Positions 17,060 through 26,267 of a DNA stretch of 41,978 nt are shown one piece after another; position 1 is the first letter of the stretch; each line of letters opens with the position of its first letter. The position numbers and the translations under genes are program-made. This DNA is from Burkholderiales bacterium (GTDB taxonomy: Bacteria; Pseudomonadota; Gammaproteobacteria; Burkholderiales; Burkholderiaceae_C), in the NCBI GenBank assembly GCA_947464185.1, contig CANHVY010000035.1:1-41978 (forward strand), read 5' to 3'. A model generated the notes under the pieces. It saw only the letters and a list, made by a program, of their open reading frames with translations, searched no databases and was not told where the DNA came from.

Positions 17060-18343
17060 ATGCTGAAACGACACCTTGAGCCTTTGCTGACAGAGGCGCT
17101 GGCCGACACCCCGGTGGTGTTGCTCAACGGTGCGCGGCAAACGGGCAAGAGCACCTTGGTACAGGCGCTGGCCGCAGCACAAGGCCGCCGCTACCTGACC
17201 CTGGACGACCGCGTGGTGCTGGCTGCCGTGCGGAATGATCCTGCCGGCTTCGTGGCGGGCTTGCAGGGGCCGGTGGCCCTGGACGAAGTGCAACGGGCGC
17301 CGGAGCTGTTTCTGGATCTCAAGGCCGCGGTGGACCGTGACCGCCAGCCCGGGCGCTTCCTGCTGACCGGCTCCGCCAACGTGCTGCTCCTGCCGGGCCT
17401 GGCGGATACCCTGGCCGGACGCATGGAAGTGCTGACCTTGTGGCCCTTGTCGTCCGCGGAACTGCAGGGGCAGGTCGGCTTGAACCGGGCCGAAGCGCTG
17501 TTCGATGGCGCGACAGAACTCGTCGAGCCCCAGCCCTGCGACCGCGCGATGCTGGCCGACACCCTGCTGAAGGGCGGATTCCCCGAGGTGGTGGCGCGCA
17601 GCACCCACCGTCGTCGTGCGGCGTGGCTCGAGGCCTATGTGGAGACGGTGCTGCAGCGCGATGTCCGCGATCTCGCCCAACTGGACCAACTGTCTGAGTT
17701 GCCGCACCTGCTGGAACTGCTGGCCGCGCGCAGCGGCGGCCAGCTGAACCTGGCCGAGCTCTCGCGCTCCACCCGCCTGCCGCAGACCACCCTGCGCCGC
17801 TACTTCGCGCTGTTGCAGACCCTGTTCCTGGTGAACCTGGTGCCGGCCTGGGCCCGCAACCCGGGCAAGCGCCTAGTGAAGTCTCCCAAGGTGTTCATGC
17901 CTGACACCGGCCTGCTGTGTCTTTTGACCCACCTGGACGAGAACCGGGTGGCTGCAGGGGCGGCCCTGGGCCTGCCGGGTGGCCTGGTGGAAACCTATGT
18001 GGCCGCGCAACTGCAGCAGCACCTGGCCTTCTCAAGCCGAGGTCTGACGCTGTGGCATTACCGCACCCAGGCGGGCGTGGAGGTCGACTTCCTGCTGGAA
18101 GACCGCGCCGGCCGCCTCACGGGCATCGAGGTCAAGGCCAGTGCCAGTGTGGACGCCAGCGACTTCAAGGGCCTCAGGCACCTGCAGGACTCGGAGCCCG
18201 AGGCCTTCCAGCGGGGCATCGTCCTGTACGGCGGGCGCGAGCGGGTGGCGTTCTCGGAACGGCTGATGGCCGTGCCCCTGAGCTGGTGGTGGAGCCCCGC
18301 TTTGGCCCCGGCACCGACTCCCGCAGCCCGCTTCGGTCACTGA
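17060..18343 (+). CDS. AAA ATPase with DUF4143 domain
   Basis: The 427-residue protein has the Walker A motif GARQTGKS (residues 24-31), a Walker B-like 'PVALDEVQRAPEL' (about residue 73), the sensor region 'LLTGSANVLLLP' (about 100-111) and a DUF4143 C-terminal half that ends with the nuclease-like signature 'VEVDFLLEDR...GIEVKAS' (about residues 340-360). This is the common family of stand-alone bacterial ATPases with a PD-(D/E)XK-like C-terminus. Members are widespread and mostly of unknown function. The start is supported by the conserved 'KRHLEPLLTEAL' N-terminus. It is a single gene with its own promoter-like sequence and ends convergent with the Bug-type gene. Confidence 0.9.
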   Translation: MLKRHLEPLLTEALADTPVVLLNGARQTGKSTLVQALAAAQGRRYLTLDDRVVLAAVRNDPAGFVAGLQGPVALDEVQRAPELFLDLKAAVDRDRQPGRFLLTGSANVLLLPGLADTLAGRMEVLTLWPLSSAELQGQVGLNRAEALFDGATELVEPQPCDRAMLADTLLKGGFPEVVARSTHRRRAAWLEAYVETVLQRDVRDLAQLDQLSELPHLLELLAARSGGQLNLAELSRSTRLPQTTLRRYFALLQTLFLVNLVPAWARNPGKRLVKSPKVFMPDTGLLCLLTHLDENRVAAGAALGLPGGLVETYVAAQLQQHLAFSSRGLTLWHYRTQAGVEVDFLLEDRAGRLTGIEVKASASVDASDFKGLRHLQDSEPEAFQRGIVLYGGRERVAFSERLMAVPLSWWWSPALAPAPTPAARFGH

Positions 18344-18396
18344 AGCAGGCCGCAAGCTGCTGACGGGGCACCGCTTGGGCGGCCCCCGCTTTCAGC

Positions 18397-19365
18397 TCAC
18401 TGCGCCTCGATCTTGGCCTCGCGGATGGCCTTTTCCCACTTCGCGGTCTCGGTGCGGTTGCGCTGCGCCAGAGCCTCAGGCGTGCCGGGTTCGACCGAGA
18501 AGCCGTTAGGCGCGAACTTGTCCTGGATGTCCTTGCTGTTGGCCGCGGCGTTCACGGCCTGGTTCAGCCGGGCGATGACGTCGGCCGGGGTGCCGGCCGG
18601 TGCGAACACCGCGAAATAGGCGATGAGCTCGTAGTCCTTCAGACCCAGCGCTTCGTTGACCGTGGGCAGCTCGGGCACCACCGCCACGCGCTTGCTGGAG
18701 GTGACGGCCAGGCCGCGGATCTTGCCGGCCTTGTGCTGCGGCACGGTGACGGCGAAGTCGGCCGTGAACATGTTGACCTGGCCGCCGATGAGGTCGGTCA
18801 TGGCGTTGGGGCCGCTCTTGTAGGGGATGGCGTTCATCTTGATGGCGGCCATGCTGGACAGCATTTCGGAAGACACCTGCTGCGAGGTGCTGGCGTAGGC
18901 AAAGCTCACCTGGCCCGGCTTGGCCTTGGCCTGGTCCACGAACTCCTTGAGCGTCTTGGCGGGGAAGTCGTTGTTCACCGCCACCATCAGCGGCACCGAG
19001 CCGATGTAGGCCACGGGTGCGAAGGCGGTGTCCTGGTCGTAGGGCAGCTTCTTCATCAGGAACTTCAGCGCCGCATTGGTGCTGTTGGTGCCGATGAGGA
19101 TGGTGTAGCCGTCGTTGGGTGCCTTGGCCACGATGTCGGCGCCCAGCATGCCGCTGGCGCCGGGCTTGTTGTCCACCACGACCTGTTGGCCGAGCGTCTG
19201 CGACATCTTCTCGGCGAAGGCGCGGCCGATCTGGTCCGTCGCGCTGCCGGCGGCAAAGGGCACCACCGCGCGGATGGGTTTGTTGGGGTAGGGCTGGGCC
19301 AGCGCGGCGGCGCTGCACAGGCTGGCAGCGGCCACGATCATGAGGCGGCGGGTGAGGTGGGTCAC
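18397..19365 (-). CDS. Bug/TctC-family periplasmic binding protein
   Basis: The 322-residue protein begins with a Sec signal peptide (about residues 1-23, cleaved after 'AAALA'), followed by the Bug family start 'QPYPNKPIRAVVPFAAGSAT'. The signature 'VDNKPGASGMLGADIVAKA' lies near residues 60-78. Bug proteins capture organic acids, often carboxylates, in the periplasm and many work with tripartite tricarboxylate transporters. No TctA/TctB gene is in this window. It starts at a GTG with AGGAG seven bases upstream, and this start overlaps the stop of the preceding small gene. It is thus the last gene of an operon with the AtuA-like genes. Confidence 0.92.
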   Translation of the reverse strand: MTHLTRRLMIVAAASLCSAAALAQPYPNKPIRAVVPFAAGSATDQIGRAFAEKMSQTLGQQVVVDNKPGASGMLGADIVAKAPNDGYTILIGTNSTNAALKFLMKKLPYDQDTAFAPVAYIGSVPLMVAVNNDFPAKTLKEFVDQAKAKPGQVSFAYASTSQQVSSEMLSSMAAIKMNAIPYKSGPNAMTDLIGGQVNMFTADFAVTVPQHKAGKIRGLAVTSSKRVAVVPELPTVNEALGLKDYELIAYFAVFAPAGTPADVIARLNQAVNAAANSKDIQDKFAPNGFSVEPGTPEALAQRNRTETAKWEKAIREAKIEAQ

Positions 19366-19751
19366 GGAAGGTCTCCTGGTAGGGTTGGCAGTCCAGACGC
19401 GGCGCCAGCGGCGGCATTGTCCGGGACCTGCGGTGGCACGGTGGCCTGCGGGGGCAAAGCCAGATCCAGGATCGCCGCGCTCAGCGTCTTGCCGTGGGCG
19501 TCCAGCGCCAGCGAGCGCGTGACCCCGCCGCCCAGCGCCGCGTGCAGCACGAAGTGCACGGCGCCCAGGTGCGGCAGGGCGTAGCGCTCCACCTCGCCGC
19601 GCACGATGCCGGCGTAATGGGCCTTCACGGCTGCGACCGTGAGCAAGCGCTCCAGCAGCGGGTAGTCGGCGGGCTGGCGCGCGATCACGCTCAGCGTGGC
19701 GCGGTCCCCCTTGTCGCCCGAGCGTGCGATGGCGATGTCCTGCAGCTTCAT
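19362..19751 (-). CDS. AtuA-associated C-terminal-like small protein
   Basis: The 129-residue protein matches the small AtuA-associated family: the N-terminal '[20 protein letters not shown]' and '[27 protein letters not shown]' are typical. In other bacteria this domain is either a separate gene or the C-terminal part of the DUF1446 protein. A GTG at 19757 gives two more residues, but ATG 19751 has GGAG seven bases upstream. It lies between the AtuA-like gene and the binding protein gene with overlapping or nearly overlapping ends. The tail after residue 105 is Pro/Ala-rich and likely disordered. Confidence 0.82.
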   Translation of the reverse strand: MKLQDIAIARSGDKGDRATLSVIARQPADYPLLERLLTVAAVKAHYAGIVRGEVERYALPHLGAVHFVLHAALGGGVTRSLALDAHGKTLSAAILDLALPPQATVPPQVPDNAAAGAASGLPTLPGDLP

Positions 19752-19753
19752 CG

Positions 19754-21181
19754 TCACAACTCCATCACCTGCACGCGGGGCTGCACCGCCTCGCGCGGCA
19801 CCAGGGCCGAGGCCACGGCCACCACTTCGCGCACCGACTGCGTCACCCCGCCGCCAGCGGCCGGGCCGTTGACGTACAGCGCCTCCACCTCCTGGCCCAC
19901 CTGTTCGGCCTGCTCGCAGCTGGCGCAGCGCACGGCCAGGCGGGCGCGGACTTCGTAGGGGGTGTAGGTGGCGTCCCGGTTGGCAGCCCGGCCGGCGCCG
20001 CGACCTGTACCGCTCTCATCGCCTCCTCCATCGCCGCTGATGCCGCCGCTGATGCCGCCGCGTCCATCTCCATGCAGGGCGTTCACGCCGATCAACTCGG
20101 CCCGCTGCTCGGCCGCACCCAGGCCCAGGCGCTGCAGGCGGTGTTGCAGCACCTGCAGCGCCAGCGCGCCGCGCTCACGCGCCCCCGGCCCGCCGTAGGA
20201 GATCTGGCCCTCGCCGATCCAGCCGTCCCGGTAGCCCACCGTGGCCTTGAGCTGCGCCGGCCGGGGCTGGCCGCCCGCGCCCCCCACGCGCACGCGGTTG
20301 GGGCCCAGTTCCTGCAGTTGCACGCGGGAGAAATCCGCCACCACATCCGGCTGCAGGTAGCGTGCCGGGTTCTCGATCTCGTACAGCAGCTGGGCGGTGC
20401 AGCTCAGTCGGTCCACCCGGCCGCCAGTGCCGTCCAGCTTGGTGATCACGGCGCTGCCGTCGGGCTGCACCTCGGCCAGCGGAAAGCCCACGTCGTGCAG
20501 GTCAGGCACGTCCAGGTGGCCGGGGTCGGCCAGGTAGCCGCCGCTGACCTGGGCGGCGCATTCCAGCAGGTGGCCCACCAGCACGCCCTGGCCCAGTTGC
20601 GCCCAGTCGTCACCCCGCCAGCCGAAGGCGTGCATCAGCGGCGCCAGGAACAGCGCCGGGTCGGCCACGCGGCCGGTGATCACCACGTCGGCCTCCGTGG
20701 CCAGGGCAGGCAGCAAGGCCTCGGCGCCCAGGTAGGCGTTGGCGGAGATGAGCCGCTCGCCCAGCTCGGACGCGTGCGCGGCGCCGGGGCACTCCATCAG
20801 CGCCACATCGTGCGCCCGCACCCAGTCCAGCACATCGTCGCCCGTCACCACCGCCACGCGCAGGCGCGGCAGGCCCATCTCGCGCACCACCGCCAGCACG
20901 GCCGCCCCGGCGGCCTGCGGGTGGGCCGCGCCCATGTTGCTGATCACCCGCACGCCCTGGCGCACGCAGGCCGGCAGCACGGCGCGCAGGCGCGCCTGCA
21001 GCATCGGGTCGTACCCGTGATCGGGGTCACGGCCGCGGCGCAGTTGCGCCAGCGCGATGGTGCGCTCGGCCAGGCACTCGAACACCAGCGCGTCCAGCCC
21101 GCCCCGCTCAGCCAGCGCCTGCGCGGGGTCGATGCGGTCGCCGGCATAGCCGGCACCAGCGCCGATGCGAAAGGGTTTCAT
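19754..21181 (-). CDS. AtuA-like (DUF1446) acyclic terpene/organic acid utilisation protein
   Basis: The 475-residue protein belongs to DUF1446 (AtuA). It begins '[19 protein letters not shown]' and has '[19 protein letters not shown]' (about residues 165-183), '[10 protein letters not shown]' and the C-terminal '[20 protein letters not shown]'. In Pseudomonas AtuA is needed for growth on acyclic terpenes, but the reaction is not known and many homologues sit in other catabolic operons. Near residues 374-401 there is a Gly/Ser/Asp-rich stretch ('[17 protein letters not shown]') encoded partly by a 12-bp tandem duplication (20035-20058), an insertion that looks lineage-specific. The gene is 54 bases downstream of the AsnC regulator. 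Confidence 0.85.
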   Translation of the reverse strand: MKPFRIGAGAGYAGDRIDPAQALAERGGLDALVFECLAERTIALAQLRRGRDPDHGYDPMLQARLRAVLPACVRQGVRVISNMGAAHPQAAGAAVLAVVREMGLPRLRVAVVTGDDVLDWVRAHDVALMECPGAAHASELGERLISANAYLGAEALLPALATEADVVITGRVADPALFLAPLMHAFGWRGDDWAQLGQGVLVGHLLECAAQVSGGYLADPGHLDVPDLHDVGFPLAEVQPDGSAVITKLDGTGGRVDRLSCTAQLLYEIENPARYLQPDVVADFSRVQLQELGPNRVRVGGAGGQPRPAQLKATVGYRDGWIGEGQISYGGPGARERGALALQVLQHRLQRLGLGAAEQRAELIGVNALHGDGRGGISGGISGDGGGDESGTGRGAGRAANRDATYTPYEVRARLAVRCASCEQAEQVGQEVEALYVNGPAAGGGVTQSVREVVAVASALVPREAVQPRVQVMEL

Positions 21182-21235
21182 GCGGGGAAGTTTCGCACCG
21201 GGGTCTGGGCTTCTTTGTGGCCTTGGGCGGCGCCC

Positions 21236-21718
21236 TCAAGCGGGGTCAGAAGAGGGCTGCAACGGCACCGCCATCACGAACTTCGCCCGCTTCAGGCTGA
21301 AGAAAGCCTTGACGTTACGTACGTTGGCGTCCTGCGTGAACAGGCGCTGGGCCAGGGCCTGGTAGGTCGGCATGTCGGCCACCTGCACCACGAGCACGAA
21401 ATCCGGCCCGGGGCTCACGCGCCAGACCTGCTGCACGGCGGCGTCTGCCACGGCGCGGGCCTCGAAGGCGTCCAGGTGCTCGGCGCCCTGGCGGTCCAGG
21501 CTCACCTCCACCAGCGCGGCCAGGCCCGCCCCAACGGCGGCCGGGTTCAGCAGCGCCACCTGACGCTCAATCACGCCCGTTTCCACCAGCCGGCGCACCC
21601 GGCGCAGCGCCGTGGCCGGCGATACGCCCGCCGCCTCCGCCAGGGCCTGGTTGGAGCGGGCGGCGTCTTCCTGCAACAGGTGCAGCAGGCGCCAGTCGGT
21701 GTCGTCAAGCTCGATCAT
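21236..21718 (-). CDS. Lrp/AsnC-family transcriptional regulator
   Basis: The 160-residue protein has an N-terminal winged helix-turn-helix ('[20 protein letters not shown]', then '[20 protein letters not shown]', about residues 27-46) and a C-terminal AsnC ligand-binding domain with '[20 protein letters not shown]'. Such proteins bind amino acids or small acids and act as octamers or dimers on DNA. The long frame starts at 21808, but ATG 21718 gives the normal Lrp length. No ribosome binding site is visible before it, so the mRNA may be leaderless. It heads the AtuA-like operon and probably regulates it. Confidence 0.9.
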   Translation of the reverse strand: MIELDDTDWRLLHLLQEDAARSNQALAEAAGVSPATALRRVRRLVETGVIERQVALLNPAAVGAGLAALVEVSLDRQGAEHLDAFEARAVADAAVQQVWRVSPGPDFVLVVQVADMPTYQALAQRLFTQDANVRNVKAFFSLKRAKFVMAVPLQPSSDPA

Positions 21719-21730
21719 GAGGGGTGGATG

Positions 21731-21832
21731 ATTGCAAGAAAGATACGAATTTGCAATGAAACGCCACTCAGCCATTTTGCCAACTGCGTCTTGCAAGAAA
21801 ACAAACAAAACGCAATCTTCTTTCTTTTGCGT
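21731..21832. promoter_or_regulatory. TTGCAA repeats in the asnC-glmS divergent region
   Basis: ATTGCAA (21731-21737) and TTGCAAT (21751-21757) form a perfect inverted repeat with 20 bases between equivalent positions. CTTGCAAG, a palindrome, follows at 21790-21797. Farther right, ACGCAA (21810-21815) and TTGCGT (21827-21832) form another inverted repeat. The region is A/T-rich compared with its surroundings. The sites could serve the AsnC regulator and the glmS promoter. This is inference from spacing and position. Confidence 0.4.
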
Positions 21833-21874
21833 CGTCTCAGAATCCTGTCCACTCAGTCAGCAGGAGCCTTCTGT

Positions 21875-23743
21875 ATGTGCGGCATCGTCGGCGCGGTCAG
21901 CACCCGCAACATCGTCCCTATCCTCGTGGAAGGCCTCAAGCGCCTGGAATACCGCGGTTATGACTCCTGCGGCGTGGCCGTGCACCAGGGCGGCGCGTTG
22001 CGGCGTGCGCGCAGCACCGCGCGCGTGGCCGAGCTGCAGACGCAGGTGGACGAAGACGGCATCCACGCCGGCACCGGCATCGCCCACACCCGCTGGGCCA
22101 CCCACGGCGTGCCGGCCGTGCGCAACGCCCACCCGCACTTCTCACCCGGGCCAACGGCTTCGGAAGGCGCCCCAGGCCTCATCGCCCTGGTGCACAACGG
22201 CATCATCGAGAACCACGACGAACTGCGCGCCGAACTGCGCGGCCGCGGCTACGTCTTCACCAGCCAGACCGACACCGAGGTCATCGCCCACCTGGTGCAC
22301 CAGCATTACCAGGGCGACCTGTTCGAGGCTGTGCAGCAGACCGTCACGCGCCTGAAAGGGGCGTTTGCCATCGCCGTGTTCTGCCGTGACGAGCCGCAGC
22401 GCGTGGTGGGCGCGCGCCAGGGCTCGCCCCTGGTGCTGGGCATCGGCACCGGGGACCGCGCTGGCGAGAACTTCCTCGCCTCCGACCCCATGGCCCTGGC
22501 CGGGGTGACGGACCAGATCGTCTACCTGGAAGAGGGCGACGTGGTGGACCTGCAGATCGGCAAGACCTGGGTCAGCGCGCTGGGTGCCGACGGCCGCTGG
22601 CAGACCGTGCAGCGCCCGGTGCGCACCGTGCAGGCCCACACCGGCGCAGCCGAGCTGGGCCCCTACCGACACTACATGCAGAAGGAGATCTTCGAGCAGC
22701 CCAAGGCCATTGCCGACACGCTGGACGCCGTGGAAGGCATCTCGCCCGAGCTCTTTGGCGACGGCGCCTACAGCGTCTTCAAGGCCGTGGACCGTGTGCT
22801 CATCCTGGCCTGCGGCACCAGCTACTACTCGGGCTCCACGGCGCGCTACTGGCTGGAATCCATCGCCGGCATTCCCACCACGGTGGAGATTGCCAGCGAA
22901 TACCGCTACCGCGACAGCGTGCCCGACCCGCGCACCCTGGTGGTCACCATCAGCCAAAGTGGCGAAACCGCCGACACCCTGGCGGCGCTGAAGCACGCCC
23001 GCTCACTCGGCATGCCGCACACGCTGACGCTGTGCAACGTGGGCACCAGCGCCATGGTGCGCGAGTGCGCGCTGCACTTCATCACCCGCGCCGGCGTGGA
23101 GATCGGCGTGGCCTCCACCAAGGCTTTCACCACCCAGCTGGTGGGCCTGTACCTGCTGACCCTGGCCCTGGCCCAGGTGCGCGGCCGGCTGGACGACGCA
23201 GCCGAAGCCGCCGCGCTCAAAGCCCTGCGCCACCTGCCCGTGGCCGTGCAGGCCGTGCTGGCGCTGGAGCCCCAAGTCATCGCCTGGAGCGAGGAATTCG
23301 CCCGCAAGGAAAACGCCCTGTTCCTGGGCCGCGGCCTGCACTACCCCATCGCCCTGGAAGGCGCGCTCAAGCTCAAGGAAATCAGCTACATCCACGCCGA
23401 GGCCTACCCGGCCGGCGAACTCAAGCACGGCCCCCTGGCCCTGGTGACCAGCGCCATGCCCGTGGTGACCGTGGCCCCCAACGACGCCCTGCTGGAAAAG
23501 CTCAAGAGCAACCTGCAGGAAGTGCGCGCCCGCGGCGGCGAGCTCTACGTCTTCGCCGACGCCGACACCCACATCACCCCCGAAGAAGGCGTCAAGGTCA
23601 TCCGCCTGCCCGAACACTACGGCGCCCTGTCCCCCATCCTGCACGTGGTGCCGCTGCAGTTGCTGGCGTATCACACCGCCTGCGCAAGAGGGACGGATGT
23701 TGACAAGCCCCGCAACCTGGCCAAGTCGGTCACGGTCGAATGA
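21875..23743 (+). CDS. glmS: Glucosamine-6-phosphate synthase GlmS
   Basis: The 622-residue enzyme makes glucosamine 6-phosphate from fructose 6-phosphate and glutamine, the first step to UDP-GlcNAc. It starts 'MCGIVGAVS', so the catalytic Cys is residue 2 after Met removal. The glutaminase domain is followed by two SIS domains ('[16 protein letters not shown]', '[17 protein letters not shown]', '[15 protein letters not shown]') and the conserved end '[12 protein letters not shown]'. A CAGGAG ribosome binding site lies eight bases before ATG 21875. The much longer open frame upstream is antisense to the asnC-atuA operon and not real. The 3' end is repeated three more times downstream. Confidence 0.98.
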   Translation: MCGIVGAVSTRNIVPILVEGLKRLEYRGYDSCGVAVHQGGALRRARSTARVAELQTQVDEDGIHAGTGIAHTRWATHGVPAVRNAHPHFSPGPTASEGAPGLIALVHNGIIENHDELRAELRGRGYVFTSQTDTEVIAHLVHQHYQGDLFEAVQQTVTRLKGAFAIAVFCRDEPQRVVGARQGSPLVLGIGTGDRAGENFLASDPMALAGVTDQIVYLEEGDVVDLQIGKTWVSALGADGRWQTVQRPVRTVQAHTGAAELGPYRHYMQKEIFEQPKAIADTLDAVEGISPELFGDGAYSVFKAVDRVLILACGTSYYSGSTARYWLESIAGIPTTVEIASEYRYRDSVPDPRTLVVTISQSGETADTLAALKHARSLGMPHTLTLCNVGTSAMVRECALHFITRAGVEIGVASTKAFTTQLVGLYLLTLALAQVRGRLDDAAEAAALKALRHLPVAVQAVLALEPQVIAWSEEFARKENALFLGRGLHYPIALEGALKLKEISYIHAEAYPAGELKHGPLALVTSAMPVVTVAPNDALLEKLKSNLQEVRARGGELYVFADADTHITPEEGVKVIRLPEHYGALSPILHVVPLQLLAYHTACARGTDVDKPRNLAKSVTVE

Positions 23744-23929
23744 CCGTGGGCGGCTTGCGCCGCGAAGCGGCGGCGCCGCAGGCGCGCCAGGGGGCGGGGC
23801 TTGCGGCGCAGGCTCACATCGCGCCAGCGATGTGAAGGGCCGACAGGCCCGGCCGGAGCCACAAGCCGAGTGCGAGAAACCTGGCGAAGAGCGTGACCGT
23901 CGAATGACGGGCACGCGCTGCGCGGCCCG
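23708..23929. repeat. 222-bp direct repeat, copy A (contains the glmS 3' end)
   Basis: This segment is repeated at 24040-24261 with no indels and seven mismatches (215 of 222 bases identical by my count). It includes the last 11-12 codons of glmS, a GC-rich spacer with several hairpins, a CTCACATCGC palindrome, and a second sequence that also encodes [14 protein letters not shown] (23875-23907) with partly different codons. Copy A and copy B are separated by 110 bases. Confidence 0.92.
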
Positions 23930-24239
23930 CACGGCCCCGCGCACGAAGGGCGCGGCAGGTTTCTTGGTTTGGGGGTGCGCTCACATCGCTGGCGCGATGT
24001 GAAGGCGCGCAGCGCCGGGCGCAGACCACAAGCCGCGCCCCCCGCAACCTGGCCAAGTCGGTCACGGTCGAATGACCGTGGGCGGCTTGTGCCGCGAAGC
24101 GGCGGCGCCGCAGGCGCGCCAGGTGGCGGGGCTTGCGGCGCAGGCTCACATCGCGCTAGCGATGTGAAGGGCCGTCAGGCCCGGCCGGAGCCACAAGCCG
24201 AGCGCGAGAAACCTGGCCAAGAGCGTGACCGTCGAATGA
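23711..24239 (+). repeat. Array of four glmS 3'-end sequences, candidate integration (att) sites
   Basis: DNA encoding [10 protein letters not shown] plus a TGA stop occurs at 23711-23743 (true glmS end), 23875-23907, 24043-24075 and 24207-24239, with spacings of 164, 168 and 164 bases. Sites 1 and 3 share one spelling of the codons (TCG GTC ACG), sites 2 and 4 another (AGC GTG ACC). Palindromes at about 23811, 23979 and 24143 separate them. The glmS 3' end is the known target of Tn7-family transposons, so repeated integration or recombination at this site is a reasonable inference. No transposase gene is present nearby. Confidence 0.7.
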
Positions 24240-24261
24240 CGGGCACGCGCTTCGCGGCCCG
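24040..24261. repeat. 222-bp direct repeat, copy B
   Basis: This is the second copy of the 222-bp unit, offset by 332 bases from copy A. It carries two non-functional glmS 3'-end fragments (24043-24075 and 24207-24239) and a CTCACATCGC palindrome with one changed base. It marks the left edge of the accessory region, after which the base composition becomes less GC-rich. Confidence 0.92.
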
Positions 24262-24543
24262 TTGTTCCGATCAAATAGAGTCATGAACAACTGTATTGGT
24301 GCGCAACACTTCAGCTTCATGGCAATCCAGTAGGTGCCCAACGGGTCGCGTTGGTCGGCACCCTTGCGTGTAACGCCTCATCGCCTTTCGACATGGTATG
24401 ACTGGAAGCTCAACCTGCGCGGACGCTACAACTCTGTGGTCTGGCGATGTTCCGGACCAGCGGATCAGCGTGTGTCGACGATCCCGTCCCCTGGAGCACT
24501 GAACTCGGCCGTATTGCGGACCCTGCCAGTGCAAAGCAAGACG
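24262..24543. other. Gap between the glmS repeat array and the first accessory gene
   Basis: There are open frames of about 60-140 codons on both strands but no recognisable domain or strong ribosome binding site. Base composition is clearly lower in GC than in the flanking core genes. It may hold relic sequence from earlier insertions. No transposase end or terminal inverted repeat could be recognised. Confidence 0.5.
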
Positions 24544-25464
24544 CTAATCTGCCACTCCAGCCCACTCCCAGACATCGCGTGCAAGCGGAGCCGGAGTGTC
24601 ATGGGTCGACACCATGAATCCCTGTTGCTCGAGGCTCCAACTCTGTTCGCCAAGCAGATTCTCAATGCGGTCGAACTCCGCTGGAGGCATCGAATCCTTC
24701 GTCGGGGCCATGACAAACAAGCCCAACTGCTGGTCGCGAAGGTGCCTTAGACGTGCATAGGTGGCTAAGTCACGCGACGCTCGAAGGAAGTTGAGCTCAA
24801 TGTTCGCAGGCGTCTTGTAGACGGCGGAGATGACGCTGCCAGCTTTGCCCTTGGGTTCAAGGTTGAACTCGAGCCAGTGCGACTCTCCAGTCGACTTGTC
24901 GGCGAACGCGCGCAGCGGCTCGACCCTAACGCGCTCGAATCCGAGCCCGGCGATGCGCTTCAATTCCTCGTCGACCATCCGACGCACGGTCGCGTTGTCT
25001 AGGGTAATGAAGTTCCTCGCCTTCCGCTCATCGCGCGGGAGGAATGGGGTGACATCTATGAATAGCCGGCTAAGAACGGCATCAGACGAAGAGCCCGAGG
25101 TAGGCCACAGGTCGCCGAGCACGACGGCCGGAGTTTCGAACTGCACTTCTCCCAAATCGATCTTGTCGCGTTGCGCTCGCAGCAAGTCCCGCTCTGCAGC
25201 TTCGACCAGAGACCTGAATTCGGCCATGTCGTCACGACCAAAGAGGCACTCAAACTTCACAAAGTCGCTCATCAGCCGAAAGGAGAATGTGCCGTCCAGC
25301 GTCGCAACTGCAACACCTACGGTGTACCTCTGTCGAGAAAAGGCATCAGGTTGCAGTTCGATGGTGGCCCAGACGCCTTCAAAGCCTGCCTTCGGGACGA
25401 CAGCCATATGCTTGCGCAGGTGCGCAAAGGGATCGTCACCCGGCGAGAGAAAGAGGCTGGTCAT
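24544..25464 (-). CDS. Hypothetical protein, DUF3037-like N-terminal half, partner of HipA-like kinase
   Basis: The 306-residue protein has no family I can name with certainty. Residues about 28-140 resemble the layout of DUF3037: a strand with 'LQPDAFSRQRYTVGVAVATL' (the 'PD...NvGV' pattern), an acidic helix-rich middle ('AEFRSLVEAAERDLLRAQRD'), and 'SDAVLSRLF' (about 126-134). The remaining 170 residues are an extension with no recognised motif. DUF3037 proteins are, as I recall, commonly encoded next to HipA-like kinases, and here the start codon overlaps the stop of such a kinase gene (ATGA, 25461-25464). No signal peptide or membrane segment is seen. It could be a regulator or substrate of the kinase. 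Confidence 0.7.
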   Translation of the reverse strand: MTSLFLSPGDDPFAHLRKHMAVVPKAGFEGVWATIELQPDAFSRQRYTVGVAVATLDGTFSFRLMSDFVKFECLFGRDDMAEFRSLVEAAERDLLRAQRDKIDLGEVQFETPAVVLGDLWPTSGSSSDAVLSRLFIDVTPFLPRDERKARNFITLDNATVRRMVDEELKRIAGLGFERVRVEPLRAFADKSTGESHWLEFNLEPKGKAGSVISAVYKTPANIELNFLRASRDLATYARLRHLRDQQLGLFVMAPTKDSMPPAEFDRIENLLGEQSWSLEQQGFMVSTHDTPAPLARDVWEWAGVAD

Positions 25465-26267
25465 ACGATGTGCCCAAGTTCGTTGGCGAGCCAGTCTGGC
25501 TGACCTCTTTGACCTAAGAACTGCAGGATGTCAGCAGCCATCGCAAGGCCTTGAGCTGGGTTGCCACTGAACAGCGCATGGACAAACTGCTGCAGCGCGG
25601 GCGCTGCTTTCCGGAGGGCGCCTTCGTGCAGCTTGGATGCGAGCACCATCGCGCCCTCGAAGTTGGAGTAGCCCGCTGACTTCAGTACAGCACTCGCCTC
25701 GTCCTTTAGGCTGTGCGGTGCAACTGTCAGAGTTGCCGCCCAGAGTAGCGAGTACAGGATGAACTCGTTATCAATTGGAACGTAGTTACCTTCCTTCGTT
25801 CGAAGGAAATTGCCGGTATTTCGGTCCCGATTCTCGACCCACATGTCAAACGCGGCGATGCGTGCGAGGTCCGGATGCTGGAACGCTCGAGCGGTTCGAA
25901 GCCTTGTCCACCACTTCCATCGCGCCAGGAGGTGCTTGCCTGGCACGGCAGAGCAGCAGAACGCGAGGGTGTTCGGGTAGCGAAGCCAGTGCTGGTCGAG
26001 CTTCATGTACCGACCCAGCTTGGGGAGAGGCAGTAGAACAACTGCTGCGAACTCCGGGCGTGGGCTCTCAAGGGCGTCCGACAGCATCCAGCCGATGCCC
26101 TCGGTCAGCGGCATCCAGTTGCCGGGCGGGGCCGCCTTGACGTAGCACCTGTGTTCGCGTCCATGATGATCGACGATGAGCGCTTGATGGGTTGTAAGGT
26201 TCGCACCTTGCGACGCAGCAGTCCCACGGAACTCGCGCCATGCCGTCTCCGGCAGGATAGGAATCAT
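25461..26267 (-). CDS. HipA-like kinase domain protein
   Basis: The 268-residue protein has the elements of a compact HipA-like kinase: a lysine in 'CYVKAAP' (K44) as the ATP-binding candidate, the catalytic-loop pattern 'DMWVENRDRNTGNFL' (141-155, with D148 and N153), and the metal-binding Asp in 'PIDNEF' (D166). It lacks the N-terminal subdomain of full-length HipA and is much shorter, like the HipA_2 group. A Ser/Thr or small-molecule phosphotransferase role is inferred. I place the start at ATG 26267, which has GGGAGG seven bases upstream and overlaps the stop of a 56-codon ORF. The downstream gene overlaps by four bases, giving a three-gene coupled unit. Confidence 0.8.
   Translation of the reverse strand: MIPILPETAWREFRGTAASQGANLTTHQALIVDHHGREHRCYVKAAPPGNWMPLTEGIGWMLSDALESPRPEFAAVVLLPLPKLGRYMKLDQHWLRYPNTLAFCCSAVPGKHLLARWKWWTRLRTARAFQHPDLARIAAFDMWVENRDRNTGNFLRTKEGNYVPIDNEFILYSLLWAATLTVAPHSLKDEASAVLKSAGYSNFEGAMVLASKLHEGALRKAAPALQQFVHALFSGNPAQGLAMAADILQFLGQRGQPDWLANELGHIV

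Noticed and set aside
19724..23743. A 1339-codon open frame that includes glmS
   Set aside because: Its first 717 codons are antisense to the asnC/atuA operon, are full of His, Gln and Arg, and match no family. Only the part from 21875 is GlmS, with its own ribosome binding site.
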